Assembly (NCBI GenBank): GCA_017397305.1
Contig: JAFQJB010000021.1
Location: 1 to 39,731, forward strand
Direction: 5' to 3'
Source of the DNA: Clostridia bacterium
GTDB taxonomy: Bacteria > Bacillota > Clostridia > Christensenellales > Borkfalkiaceae
DNA: 39,731 nucleotides
Part shown: positions 22,713 through 31,134 of the stretch, piece by piece
How the letters are laid out: each line of letters starts with the position of its first letter
Position numbering within the stretch: the stretch's first letter is position 1
Translations under genes and position numbers: made by a program
The notes under the pieces: model-generated
Seen by the model: the letters and a program-made list of their open reading frames with translations, nothing else
Databases searched by the model: none
Told to the model about the DNA's origin: nothing

Positions 22713-25190
22713 ATGCCAAAAAATCTAGTTATTGACCCTAATTTTATTAGGGCAAAGGGCAAAATCGAATTTACGGATATTCCTGTTAACGTATATAACA
22801 AGACTATCGAAGACGAAAAGAAGAACTTCAAAAAAGCAGACTTCGTTCGTATCTATAACGATATCGCAATGCTCCGCGAATTCGAAAGCATGATTAACGA
22901 AATCAAAATCAAGGGCGAATATCAAGGCTTTAAGCACTCTTATCCCGGTCCTGCTCACCTTTCAATCGGTCAAGAAGCAGCTGCGGTAGGTCAAGCTTAT
23001 ATTCTCGATATGGATGATATGACCTTCGGTTCACACCGTTCACATAGTGAAGTGCTTGCACGTGGTCTTGCATCTATCAACAAACTCCCCGAAGACAAAC
23101 TTTATCAAATCATGAAGGACTTCATGGGCGGTGAAACGCTTGCTCCCGTTGAAAAACTCAACAAGACTGGCAACGTTAAAGACCTCGCTGTTGACTTCCT
23201 TCTCTATGGTTTCATGAGCGAAATCTTTGCACGTCGCACTGGTTTCCACAGAGGTATGGGCGGTTCAATGCACGTATTCTTCCTCCCGTTCGGTATTTAC
23301 CCCAACAACGCATTGGTTGGTGGTGCTGCTCCCGTAGCACTCGGTGCTGCGCTCTACAAGAAGGTTAACGACAAACCTGGTATCGTTATCAGTAACGTTG
23401 GTGACGGCGCTGTTGGTTGCGGTGTTGTATACGAATCTATGAACTTCGCTGCTATGGACCAACTCCGTCAACTTTGGGAAAAGAAGGGTGGACTTCCTAT
23501 TCTTTTCAACTTCTTCAACAACGGCTACGGCATGGGCGGTCAAACCAGAGGCGAAACCATGGCTTACGACTTCCTTGCTCGTCTTGGCGCTGGTGTTTCT
23601 CCCACACAACTCTATGCTGAAAGAGTAGACGGCTTCAACCCGCTCGCAGTTATCGATGCAATGAAGAGAAAGAAGAAGATTTTGGTAGACGGCGACGGCC
23701 CTGTTCTTCTCGACGTTGTAACTTATCGTTATGGTGGACACTCTCCGTCAGACTCTATGAGCTACAGAACTATCGAAGAAGTAGAAAACTGGAAGCAATA
23801 CGACCCGATGATTACTTACAGAAAATCGCTTGTTGACGCTAAGATTGAATCTGACGGCAAGTTCGACGATATCCTTGCAAGCATTAAAGAAAGAATGCTT
23901 AAACTCTGCAAACTCGCAGCAGACCCCGTTGAATCACCTTATCTTGATTTCAAGAAAGACCCCTATTACGTTGAAGACCTTATGTTCTCTAACGGTTCGG
24001 TTGAAAGCATGGGTGATAGACCTGTTGAAGTTGGCAAGGACGTTAAGATTCCTATGGAAGAAAACCCCAGAGTAAAACAAATCGCAGGCAAACTCCGTTA
24101 TGCATTTGACGAAAAGGGACAACAAGTTTCTAACATGAAGAGATACAATATCCGTGACGGCTTGTTCGAAGCAATCATTGATAAATACTATAAAGACCCG
24201 ACCCTTACCGCTTATGGTGAAGACGTTCGTGACTGGGGTGGTGCATTCGCAGTTTATAAAGGACTTACCGAAGCGCTTCCTTACCACAGACTATTCAACT
24301 CTCCTATTTCTGAAGCAGCAATCGTTTCTTCAGCAGTAGGTTACGGCCTCTGCGGTGGTAGAGTTATCGTAGAACTTATGTATGCTGACTTTATGGGTAG
24401 AGCAGGCGACGAAATCTTTAACCAACTTGCAAAATGGCAAGCAATGAGTTCTGGTATCTTGAAGATGCCCGTTGTTCTTCGTGTATCAGTTGGTGCTAAA
24501 TACGGCGCACAACACTCACAAGACTGGGTTGCTCTTCCTGCACACGTTCCCGGACTTAAAGTTTGCTTCCCTGTAACTCCTTACGATGCAAAGGGTCTTA
24601 TGAACTCTGCACTTAATGGTACCGACCCCGTAATCTTCTTTGAAAGCCAAAGAATTTACGACAAGGGTGAAGAATTTAGAAAAGAAGGCGTACCCGAAGG
24701 CTACTATGAAATCCCGCTCGGCGAACCCGACGTTAAGAGAGTTGGTAGCGATATCACCATTCTTACCATCGGTGCAACCCTTTATAGAGCAATGGACGCA
24801 GCAAAAACTCTTTCTGAAAAATACGGCGTAGAAGCTGAAGTTATCGACGCAAGGTCAATCGTTCCTTTCAACTACGAAAAGGTTATCGAATCAGTTAAGA
24901 AGACTGGTAGAATTATCCTTGCTTCTGATGCTTGCACCAGAGGTTCTATCCTTAACGACTTCGCTAGAAACATTTCAGAACTTTGCTTCGATTATCTCGA
25001 TGCACCTGCAGTTGTTGTTGGCGCACAAAACTGGATTACTCCTCCGTTCGAATTCGACGCAGACTTCTTCCCGCAAGCTGATTGGATTATCGACAACATC
25101 AACGATAAAATCCTTCCGCTCAAAGGTCACGTTTCTAAGATTAACACTTCTGACGCTGAGGCTTTACGCAAAGCAAAGAAAGGCGTATAA
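22713..25190 (+). CDS. 2-oxoacid dehydrogenase E1, alpha and beta subunits fused
   Basis: This thiamine-diphosphate enzyme decarboxylates a 2-oxoacid and transfers the acyl group to E2. The 825-residue chain joins an alpha-type half and a beta-type half. The alpha half (about 35-430) has the ThDP motif starting GDGAVGCG near residue 229 and ending NNGYGMGG near 269. The beta half (about 470-825) has TAYGEDVRDWGGAF, NSPISEAAIVSSAVGYG and the transketolase C-domain. Most bacteria encode these halves separately. The sequence does not distinguish pyruvate from branched-chain, acetoin or other substrates. It is the last gene of the tight operon and is followed by a repeat-rich gap. Confidence 0.92.
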   Translation: MPKNLVIDPNFIRAKGKIEFTDIPVNVYNKTIEDEKKNFKKADFVRIYNDIAMLREFESMINEIKIKGEYQGFKHSYPGPAHLSIGQEAAAVGQAYILDMDDMTFGSHRSHSEVLARGLASINKLPEDKLYQIMKDFMGGETLAPVEKLNKTGNVKDLAVDFLLYGFMSEIFARRTGFHRGMGGSMHVFFLPFGIYPNNALVGGAAPVALGAALYKKVNDKPGIVISNVGDGAVGCGVVYESMNFAAMDQLRQLWEKKGGLPILFNFFNNGYGMGGQTRGETMAYDFLARLGAGVSPTQLYAERVDGFNPLAVIDAMKRKKKILVDGDGPVLLDVVTYRYGGHSPSDSMSYRTIEEVENWKQYDPMITYRKSLVDAKIESDGKFDDILASIKERMLKLCKLAADPVESPYLDFKKDPYYVEDLMFSNGSVESMGDRPVEVGKDVKIPMEENPRVKQIAGKLRYAFDEKGQQVSNMKRYNIRDGLFEAIIDKYYKDPTLTAYGEDVRDWGGAFAVYKGLTEALPYHRLFNSPISEAAIVSSAVGYGLCGGRVIVELMYADFMGRAGDEIFNQLAKWQAMSSGILKMPVVLRVSVGAKYGAQHSQDWVALPAHVPGLKVCFPVTPYDAKGLMNSALNGTDPVIFFESQRIYDKGEEFRKEGVPEGYYEIPLGEPDVKRVGSDITILTIGATLYRAMDAAKTLSEKYGVEAEVIDARSIVPFNYEKVIESVKKTGRIILASDACTRGSILNDFARNISELCFDYLDAPAVVVGAQNWITPPFEFDADFFPQADWIIDNINDKILPLKGHVSKINTSDAEALRKAKKGV

Positions 25191-25456
25191 TTTAACGAGC
25201 GTATATACTGCGCATCTCATCGTTACGCTCCGCGTTGCTCGTGTTACGTACAGACGTACGCGCCACGTCGCAATGCTCGCGTGCCTTGACCTGCTTGTAT
25301 CTACGTCGTTAAATGGAATATGTGTGTAGTGCGAGCCTTGTCTCGCTTGTATCTAACCACTTAAATCAATAGAACAAGTTGGTTTAACTAGCACTTGCTT
25401 CTAATACTTTATTGGTTAATCGCGAGCCTTGTCTCGCTTGTATCTAACCACTTAAA
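25191..25456. repeat. Palindromic and direct repeats downstream of the E1 gene
   Basis: Three related 35-bp units start at 25279, 25331 and 25422. The last two are identical over 35 bases (GCGAGCCTTGTCTCGC, then TTGTATCTAACCACTTAAA) and each contains a GCGAG/CTCGC hairpin. The stretch 25191-25315 also has inverted ends (TTTAACGAGCGTATATAC and GTATCTACGTCGTTAAA). No protein-coding region is supported here. Confidence 0.65.
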
Positions 25457-25497
25457 ACAATTGGCTACGATATTTTGTAGCAAAACAAAAACTAAAA

Positions 25498-25520
25498 CGG
25501 GGGCTTATTTTAAGCCCCCG
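25498..25520. other. GC-rich 10-bp hairpin upstream of lplA
   Basis: CGGGGGCTTA and TAAGCCCCCG pair perfectly around TTT. The plus-strand T tail is missing, so it is a poor terminator in the direction of the operon. On the minus strand it is followed by a T-rich run. It may shield transcript ends or affect lplA expression, whose start lies 17 bases beyond. Confidence 0.55.
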
Positions 25521-25537
25521 AAAGTTTATATAAGGAT

Positions 25538-26515
25538 ATGCAAAAATTTAAGTTTATAACTCATGACAACCTAGATGCTTATTTTAATCTTGCGTCTGAA
25601 GAATATCTTCTAAAACATACCGACGGGTATTACTTTTATCTTTGGATAAATGCCCCCGCGGTTATTGTTGGCGTAAATCAAAATGCAATAGAAGAGGTCA
25701 ACCTTAACTACGTAGAAGAAAATTCCATAAAGGTAGTTAGGCGAATGACGGGGGGTGGTACCGTTTATCACGATTTAGGTAACCTTTGTTACACTGTGAT
25801 AGCGCCCTTTAATGCTGAACAAGATAACTACAAAGCATTCACCTTGCCCGTTATTGAATACCTTAACGAGCTTGGTGTGAAAGCCGAATTTTCGGGACGA
25901 AACGATATCGTTATAGACGGACAAAAAATTTCGGGCAATGCACAAACGGTTTATAAAGACCGCATAATGCACCACGGACCAATTTTGTTCGATACCGATA
26001 TGTCAGTTTTGTCTCGCGCTATTAAGCCTTCTAAAATCAAGATGGAAAGCAAGGGGATAAAGTCGGTTAGAGCAAGGGTAACTAACGTTAAAGAGCATTT
26101 ACAAAAGCCTATTACTATACGCGAGTTTAAAGAAGGGCTTGCTAAAAAGTTTTTATCCGTTTGCGAGCCGTATACCTTCACCGATAGTGATAAAAAGGCT
26201 ATAAACGAGTTGATAGAAAACAAATATTCTAGATACGAATGGAATATAGGCAATTCCCCGAAAGGTGTAAACCAGTTTAGCAAAAAGTTTGGTTTTGGGA
26301 TATTTACCCTTTACTTTAACACCATAGACGGCAAGATTGCCGATGCTGAAATCAAGGGCGATTTTTTTGCAAAAAAAGATATAACCCCGCTTGCTGACGC
26401 GTTAAACGGGGCTAAGTTTAATAAAGACGAGTTGTTAGAGCGGTTAAAACGTGTTGACGAATACATAGTTAATGCTTCCGCAATAGAAATCGTCGATGCA
26501 ATTTTTGAGAGATAA
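25538..26515 (+). CDS. lplA: Lipoate--protein ligase A
   Basis: This enzyme activates free lipoate with ATP and attaches it to lysines of lipoyl domains. The 325-residue protein shows the family blocks VVRRMTGGGTVYHD (lipoyl-AMP binding), GRNDIVIDGQKISGNAQ and MHHGPILFDTD, plus a C-terminal accessory domain. The nearby E2 with two lipoyl domains is the likely substrate. A weak AAGGAT site precedes the ATG. The gene converges on gerAC with only 2 bases between stop codons. Confidence 0.94.
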   Translation: MQKFKFITHDNLDAYFNLASEEYLLKHTDGYYFYLWINAPAVIVGVNQNAIEEVNLNYVEENSIKVVRRMTGGGTVYHDLGNLCYTVIAPFNAEQDNYKAFTLPVIEYLNELGVKAEFSGRNDIVIDGQKISGNAQTVYKDRIMHHGPILFDTDMSVLSRAIKPSKIKMESKGIKSVRARVTNVKEHLQKPITIREFKEGLAKKFLSVCEPYTFTDSDKKAINELIENKYSRYEWNIGNSPKGVNQFSKKFGFGIFTLYFNTIDGKIADAEIKGDFFAKKDITPLADALNGAKFNKDELLERLKRVDEYIVNASAIEIVDAIFER

Positions 26516-26517
26516 AC

Positions 26518-27732
26518 TTACTTTTGACCGAAAACCGAAACGTTAACGTCGGTTTTTAATACTGATAAATAATTATCTTTATAGCGACTGTACTGCTTGT
26601 GATTATAGCGGTACAGTTTTTGTTTTATTTGCATAAAATCACATCCAGTTTGCTTTTCGGTGCGCAAAAGTTCGTTTATATTATCGGTAAAGTATTGCTC
26701 GGCTTTTTCCTTCACCTTTTCGGGAATAGGGTTGTTTTGTGATAAGGCTTCACTAGAGCCGTCAGCCGAATGGTCACTGATTTTGCAGTATAGTTTTAAG
26801 GTGATTGAAAGCCTTAAATCGTTTTCGGTAGCGTGCAGTTTAATCTTTGGTCTGCAGTCTACTACCGACAATAGATAATTTGTTTTTTGCCCCTTAAAAT
26901 CAACGTCGTTTACCGAGAAGGACGTGCCTTCAAAGGTCTTATATAGTGCGCTATAGGTTTGCGTCAGTTCGGGGGATAGTTCGCCCACCTTTTTCCCCTT
27001 AACGAAAAGCGCGGTCGTCCTTGCGTCGAAAAGGTTGTTTTTATCTTCCTTTGAAGATGACCCGCCACCACTTGAACTTGTTCCGCTACCCGCACCGCTA
27101 GAGCCACCGCCACCCGTATCCGTTTGGTTTTCACTAGACTTTATAACCTTAACGATAGGCATTAATGCTGAAGAGTTTAACGAGTAGTGTCCAACGCAAA
27201 AAGTTTTTATGTCGGTTGAAGCGATATCCGCGTCAAACCCTACGTTTTTTAGCATTATTTTTTGTAGTGCGAAAGCCGAAATATTATCTAGCGGTGTGGC
27301 TTTTGAAATAAGTTCTCCCGCTTTTCCGTCGGCAAGGGCAACTAGGGCAGAATCTTGCACGCGCAAGGATTTTGCAAAGTAATCTAAAACGTCAATGACG
27401 TTATCTTCTAATAAACTATCGCCTAAAAGAATAAGGTTGCAAAATGCAAGTTTAGGAAACCACCCCGAATAATCGCCCAAATTTTTTATTGCACCGCCGA
27501 TTGTAGTGTCTTTTGCCGTTATTTGCGTCTTTAAGTTTTCACTATTGGTGTCGGTTGCTTCAGGCACGGCGATTTGCGCTGTGACCTCGTATAAATCATT
27601 ATCTTTATCAATGGCAATTGCCGTGATAATAGCGGTTTTTTCCACGTCGATAAGCCCGAAATCGCTTGAAAAAAAGAATACGAATAGGGCAAGCACGGCA
27701 AGAAATATAAACTTAGTTCTCCTTGATTGCAT
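26518..27732 (-). CDS. gerAC: Ger(x)C-family spore germination protein without a lipobox cysteine
   Basis: This is the third component of a GerA-type germinant receptor in the spore inner membrane (404 residues). The three-domain GerAC layout is recognisable from TAIAID, DYFAKSLRVQ and the C-terminal SRYKDNYLSVLK region. Family members are normally lipoproteins with a cysteine just after the signal sequence. Here the N-terminal hydrophobic segment (residues 8-21) is followed by SSDFGLIDVEK with no cysteine, so it may stay anchored by an uncleaved helix. A Gly/Ser-rich linker of about 25 residues (near 213-238) is inserted between domains. It overlaps gerAB by 20 bases and has an AGGAGA-like site inside that gene. 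Confidence 0.85.
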   Translation of the reverse strand: MQSRRTKFIFLAVLALFVFFFSSDFGLIDVEKTAIITAIAIDKDNDLYEVTAQIAVPEATDTNSENLKTQITAKDTTIGGAIKNLGDYSGWFPKLAFCNLILLGDSLLEDNVIDVLDYFAKSLRVQDSALVALADGKAGELISKATPLDNISAFALQKIMLKNVGFDADIASTDIKTFCVGHYSLNSSALMPIVKVIKSSENQTDTGGGGSSGAGSGTSSSGGGSSSKEDKNNLFDARTTALFVKGKKVGELSPELTQTYSALYKTFEGTSFSVNDVDFKGQKTNYLLSVVDCRPKIKLHATENDLRLSITLKLYCKISDHSADGSSEALSQNNPIPEKVKEKAEQYFTDNINELLRTEKQTGCDFMQIKQKLYRYNHKQYSRYKDNYLSVLKTDVNVSVFGQK

Positions 27733-28801
27733 AACCTTTCTCCTTTTTTGCGGTAAGGCAAATAATTATTGGCAAAATATTGGCGGTAAGAAGGAAAAAC
27801 CACCCCGTAAACTTCATAATAAAAACTTCTATGCCGTGTATTCTTTGATACAAAAAGATTATCACGAAGGCGTGAAAAAGCACTACGATTAAGGGCGATA
27901 CCCACTTTTTCTTTATGGAAAAAATATAAGATAATATTTTTGCCGAAAAGAATAGGGGTATAGATAGGGCGAAGATATTTGAGAACAAAATCATCATAAT
28001 ACCGATATAGTCAAACCTACCGATATTGTTTATAACGGTCGAATATTTTGATATTTCGGTAAGGGCAAAACGTTGCCTAAACGCAATGGAGGTAAACACG
28101 CAGTAGAACACTATCACAAAGACCATAACTGCAAGCGCACCCAAAAGATAACAACCTAAAATTTTTAGATTATCCTTTTTGCGATAAGAAAATTCGCCCA
28201 TAAAGAACAATAAATATAGCCCGTCCCCAAACCAAGTTAAAGTGGCGTAACTCCCTTCTATCACATTCGCTATTCCATTTGCACCGACGGGGAGTAGTGC
28301 GGATAGCTCAAAGTTGCCGATAGATAGGCAAAGCAGAATAATTATACCTAGCGAGGTTATAAGCCACAACACGTCGGAAGCCCTTCCAATAACCCTTAAC
28401 GGTTTTGTGCAAAAATAAAAGCACACGAAAAAGAAGGGCAAAAAGTAAAGAAGTGTGGGGGTGAGGGTGTATAACGTGCGGATAACGTATTCTTTTTGTT
28501 CGTTTATTGGCAACAAACTCTTTAATAAAAAGTAAACGAAAAACAAGCACATTATAAATTTCGTGCCCCCTTTTCCAACCTTGCCTTCAAGCAATTGATA
28601 CACGTTTTTGTCGGTTTTACTGGTGGTTTTTAGTATGATAAACGCCGTTAAAAAGTCTAACGCAAGGTTAATAAGCGCACACATCCACATATCCTCGTTT
28701 GCCTTTCCCGCCATAACACTTGGCATCATAAATAATTTTGCAAGTGGTAAAAAGGCAATAAAGAACAAACAAACTTGCCTAGTTTTAAGTTGATACTGCA
28801 T
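27713..28801 (-). CDS. gerAB: GerAB-family spore germination permease
   Basis: This 362-residue, ten-helix protein of the APC-related GerAB family is the membrane subunit thought to bind the germinant. The start at 28801 (MQYQLKTRQ) has AAAGGAGAA 5 bases upstream and follows the gerAA stop by one base. An upstream in-frame ATG at 28828 inside gerAA lacks such a site. The order AA-AB-AC is the classical gerA operon order. The germinant cannot be predicted. Confidence 0.9.
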   Translation of the reverse strand: MQYQLKTRQVCLFFIAFLPLAKLFMMPSVMAGKANEDMWMCALINLALDFLTAFIILKTTSKTDKNVYQLLEGKVGKGGTKFIMCLFFVYFLLKSLLPINEQKEYVIRTLYTLTPTLLYFLPFFFVCFYFCTKPLRVIGRASDVLWLITSLGIIILLCLSIGNFELSALLPVGANGIANVIEGSYATLTWFGDGLYLLFFMGEFSYRKKDNLKILGCYLLGALAVMVFVIVFYCVFTSIAFRQRFALTEISKYSTVINNIGRFDYIGIMMILFSNIFALSIPLFFSAKILSYIFSIKKKWVSPLIVVLFHAFVIIFLYQRIHGIEVFIMKFTGWFFLLTANILPIIICLTAKKEKGYAIKEN

Positions 28802-28802
28802 A

Positions 28803-30254
28803 CTATTCTCCTTTAGAATATTCATCAAAATCTATTCTTCGTTTGTTTTTGTTCCTTAAAGACTTTGGGCGGAACTGCAGTTCGCTTAAAAATCCTTTAT
28901 AGAATGCGTCCTTCATATCCTCTTTAATGAGGGGTGAAAAAGGTGCGCAAAGAGGTGCGTTGTAGTTTTCAAAGGTGATTAAATGCACGAAAAATATTGC
29001 TATCGCAACCAAAATTCCGTACCCACCTAAAGAGCCAGCAACCACTAAAAATAAAATGCGTAGCACCGAGAAGGTTTGTTCAAGTTCTGGAACGGTGTAA
29101 AGACAAATACCAGAAAGGGCAACAATCATAAGCGTCGGTGCGGATATAATCCCCGCGTTAACCGCCGTTTCGCCAAGCACCAAACCACCTACGATAGATA
29201 CCACCATTCCCACGTACTTTGGCATACGTACACTTGCTTCGTTGAGTATTTCAAAAATCATAATGGTAAAAAACATTTCGTAGCTTGGCGACAAGGGGAT
29301 ACCCTTTATGCTGTTTACAATAGTAAGCAAAAAAGATAGGGGGATAAGTTGCAAATGGAAAAGTTCACTCGCAACGAAAAAGGCAGGCAAAAATAGGGCG
29401 AGAAGTACCGAGAAAAATCTAAGCAAACGCGCTACAGTAGCGCTGTATGGGGAGTTATAGTAGTCGCTTGGGCTTTGAAAGTCCTCAATTAATAGGTAGG
29501 GCACGGTAAGTGCAATCGGTGAACCGTCAACAAAGATAGCAACCCTACCTTCCAAAATTTTTGCCGCTAAAATGTCGGGTTTTTCAGTGTTTCCCACCTG
29601 CTTAAATATAGAAATATCGTGCTCACCTAAGTATTTAGATATATAAGAAGAGTCTAAAACCGCATCAATACTTATGTTTTCTAGTTTGCCCTTTAGTTTT
29701 TTTACAAGTGATTTATCGGCTATTCCGTCCACGTAGCACAGCGCTATAGGGGTTTTGGAATACTTTCCGACCGTAACGTTTTCAAATATTAAATGCTCGC
29801 TTTTAAGCCTTCTTCTCATAAGGCTGATGTTTACCGGCAAACTTTCCACAAATCCCTCTCTAGGTCCTTTTAGAACGGTGGAAGTGGGCGGTTCGGTAAT
29901 GGCGCGCTTTTCAAATTGTTTAAGCCCGAAAGAGAGAGCGGTTGTGCTTTGGTCCACAATTAAAACGGCGTTCCCTAAAAGAACGTCGTCGCACACCTTC
30001 TTTATAGTGTAAATCTCAACTTTTTCGGGAAACAAAAAGCAATTTGAAATTTCCTTAAAAGAAAGTCTTCCTTCAAGTTTATAAGCGGGGCGTAAAACGA
30101 GGTCACCGATAGAATCTTTGTTTACGATATCGTTAATAAAGATAATTGTGGCCTTAGTTTCGCCTAAATTTATTGGTAAAAAGGTCACGTCCTCTGAAGT
30201 TAACCTTTGTTTAAGCAGTTTTTCATTATCTTTTAGGTTAGGAAAAATTTTCAT
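28803..30254 (-). CDS. gerAA: GerA-family spore germination protein (GerAA)
   Basis: This 483-residue protein has a soluble N-terminal domain (about 1-265, with VDQSTTALSFGLK and the GPREGFVESLPVNISLMRRR signature) and a C-terminal membrane domain with about five helices (about 280-440, including PSYEMFFTIMIFEILNEASVRMPK). GerAA oligomers are regarded as the ion-release part of germinant receptors. No good Shine-Dalgarno site precedes the ATG at 30254. A sporulation-type promoter lies just upstream. It is the first gene of the gerA operon. Confidence 0.92.
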   Translation of the reverse strand: MKIFPNLKDNEKLLKQRLTSEDVTFLPINLGETKATIIFINDIVNKDSIGDLVLRPAYKLEGRLSFKEISNCFLFPEKVEIYTIKKVCDDVLLGNAVLIVDQSTTALSFGLKQFEKRAITEPPTSTVLKGPREGFVESLPVNISLMRRRLKSEHLIFENVTVGKYSKTPIALCYVDGIADKSLVKKLKGKLENISIDAVLDSSYISKYLGEHDISIFKQVGNTEKPDILAAKILEGRVAIFVDGSPIALTVPYLLIEDFQSPSDYYNSPYSATVARLLRFFSVLLALFLPAFFVASELFHLQLIPLSFLLTIVNSIKGIPLSPSYEMFFTIMIFEILNEASVRMPKYVGMVVSIVGGLVLGETAVNAGIISAPTLMIVALSGICLYTVPELEQTFSVLRILFLVVAGSLGGYGILVAIAIFFVHLITFENYNAPLCAPFSPLIKEDMKDAFYKGFLSELQFRPKSLRNKNKRRIDFDEYSKGE

Positions 30255-30256
30255 AC

Positions 30257-30292
30257 TTTTAGTATTGCTTTAAGCAAATATTTTATGTAAAG
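30257..30292 (-). promoter_or_regulatory. Possible forespore sigma (SigF/SigG) promoter of the gerA operon
   Basis: Minus strand shows ACATAAA and, about 15 bases on, CAATACTA, resembling the SigG -35 (GCATA) and -10 (CATACTA) elements. A perfect 6-1-6 repeat, TTGCTTTAAGCAA, lies between them at 30265-30277. gerA operons are transcribed in the forespore in Bacillus. The match is modest. Confidence 0.3.
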
Positions 30293-30296
30293 CAAG

Positions 30297-30324
30297 AAAA
30301 AAGACGGCTTTCGCCGTCTTTTTT
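30297..30324. terminator. Terminator between the unknown membrane gene and gerAA
   Basis: A perfect 12-bp stem (AAAAAAGACGGC with GCCGTCTTTTTT), loop of 4. It overlaps the stop codon of the upstream minus-strand gene, so the gerA operon is a separate unit. Confidence 0.85.
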
Positions 30325-30868
30325 ACTCGTTTAGCCCTTTAACCGCCTTATAAATCATATCGGCGATAGCACGCGCATCGCTGTCGGTAATTTTCTTTAT
30401 CGATTTTTCTCTTATCAAAAGTTCAACTTCTTCTAAAAGCTGGTCTTGGCTTTTTTGGTCGCTACTAAAAATTTGTTCTAGCGAAGCGACTACAACGCCA
30501 AGCTGAGATTTTGGAATAATTCCTTCTAAAATCCCTTCAAGTAAAAGCCCTACTGCACTGTTGGTGGTGCTATCCCCGCGCTTTAATTTATTTATAAGCG
30601 CCTTAAAGATTACGGCAAGCGAACCGCACACCACCCCGCCGATAAAGGCGGTTTCTTTAAAAGTGAATGCTTTAGATATAAAAATCATATCGTAAGCAAA
30701 ATAAGTCAGCACCGCTAAGATGAAGGGCAGTTGAGCCCTTAGCATAACGGGTATTTTTGCTTTTATTATTAGTTCGATAAGAAAACAGCATAGCGCAACC
30801 CCCAAAGCGATAAGCAGAGTGGGTAGGCTATAAGAAGATAAAAAGTTTTTGAGTAAAATATAGTCCAT
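30323..30868 (-). CDS. Unknown membrane protein with acidic helical C-terminus
   Basis: I do not recognise this family. The 181-residue protein has three predicted membrane helices (about 16-36, 46-64 and 73-93), then an amphipathic stretch and a charged, probably coiled-coil or helical cytoplasmic tail (about 120-181). Size and helix number are compatible with a holin-like or small scaffold protein, but no motif proves it. It lies alone between sigK (divergent) and the gerA operon, with GAAGGTG before the ATG. Its promoter region carries a DNA element also found upstream of the terminase gene at 38927. Confidence 0.7.
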   Translation of the reverse strand: MDYILLKNFLSSYSLPTLLIALGVALCCFLIELIIKAKIPVMLRAQLPFILAVLTYFAYDMIFISKAFTFKETAFIGGVVCGSLAVIFKALINKLKRGDSTTNSAVGLLLEGILEGIIPKSQLGVVVASLEQIFSSDQKSQDQLLEEVELLIREKSIKKITDSDARAIADMIYKAVKGLNE

Positions 30869-31010
30869 GATTCACCTTCTTTTAAAGGGAAAATCACCTT
30901 ATTTTCTCAATGCGTAAATGTTTTGCAACCGCCTATAAAAGCCGTTGAATCTTAAAAAATGAGTTTTGATTGCAATTTCCCCCTTTATATTTTTTCCAAA
31001 CGCTAAAGAG

Positions 31011-31060
31011 AGTGTATCACCGATAAACAAAAAAGCAAGTGCTATATGTCAAATTTTTTT
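31011..31060 (-). promoter_or_regulatory. Shared promoter element, copy 1 (upstream of the unknown membrane gene)
   Basis: Minus strand reads TTTGACATATAGC, two bases, TTGCTTTTTT, one base, TTTAT, then an extended -10 (TGATACACT). TTGCTT and TACACT are 16 bp apart. The same layout occurs at 38851-38902 before the terminase gene. The predicted transcript has a leader of about 135 bases. Confidence 0.6.
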
Positions 31061-31134
31061 AGGACTTGCAGTTAAAAATATCACGGGGCACTTTGGCATA
31101 AGGTAAATAAAAGAATATTAGGAGGAATGTTGTT

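Noticed and set aside
25279..25456. CRISPR array from the three 35-bp units
   Set aside because: Only three units with unequal spacing and one diverged copy, no spacer pattern and no cas genes.
25498..25520. Rho-independent terminator of the oxoacid dehydrogenase operon
   Set aside because: The stem is strong but lacks a T tract on the plus strand; kept only as a hairpin.
31061..31125. SigE-type promoter before sigK
   Set aside because: CATAAGG near 31098 gives a partial -10 but no matching -35 at the right spacing could be found.
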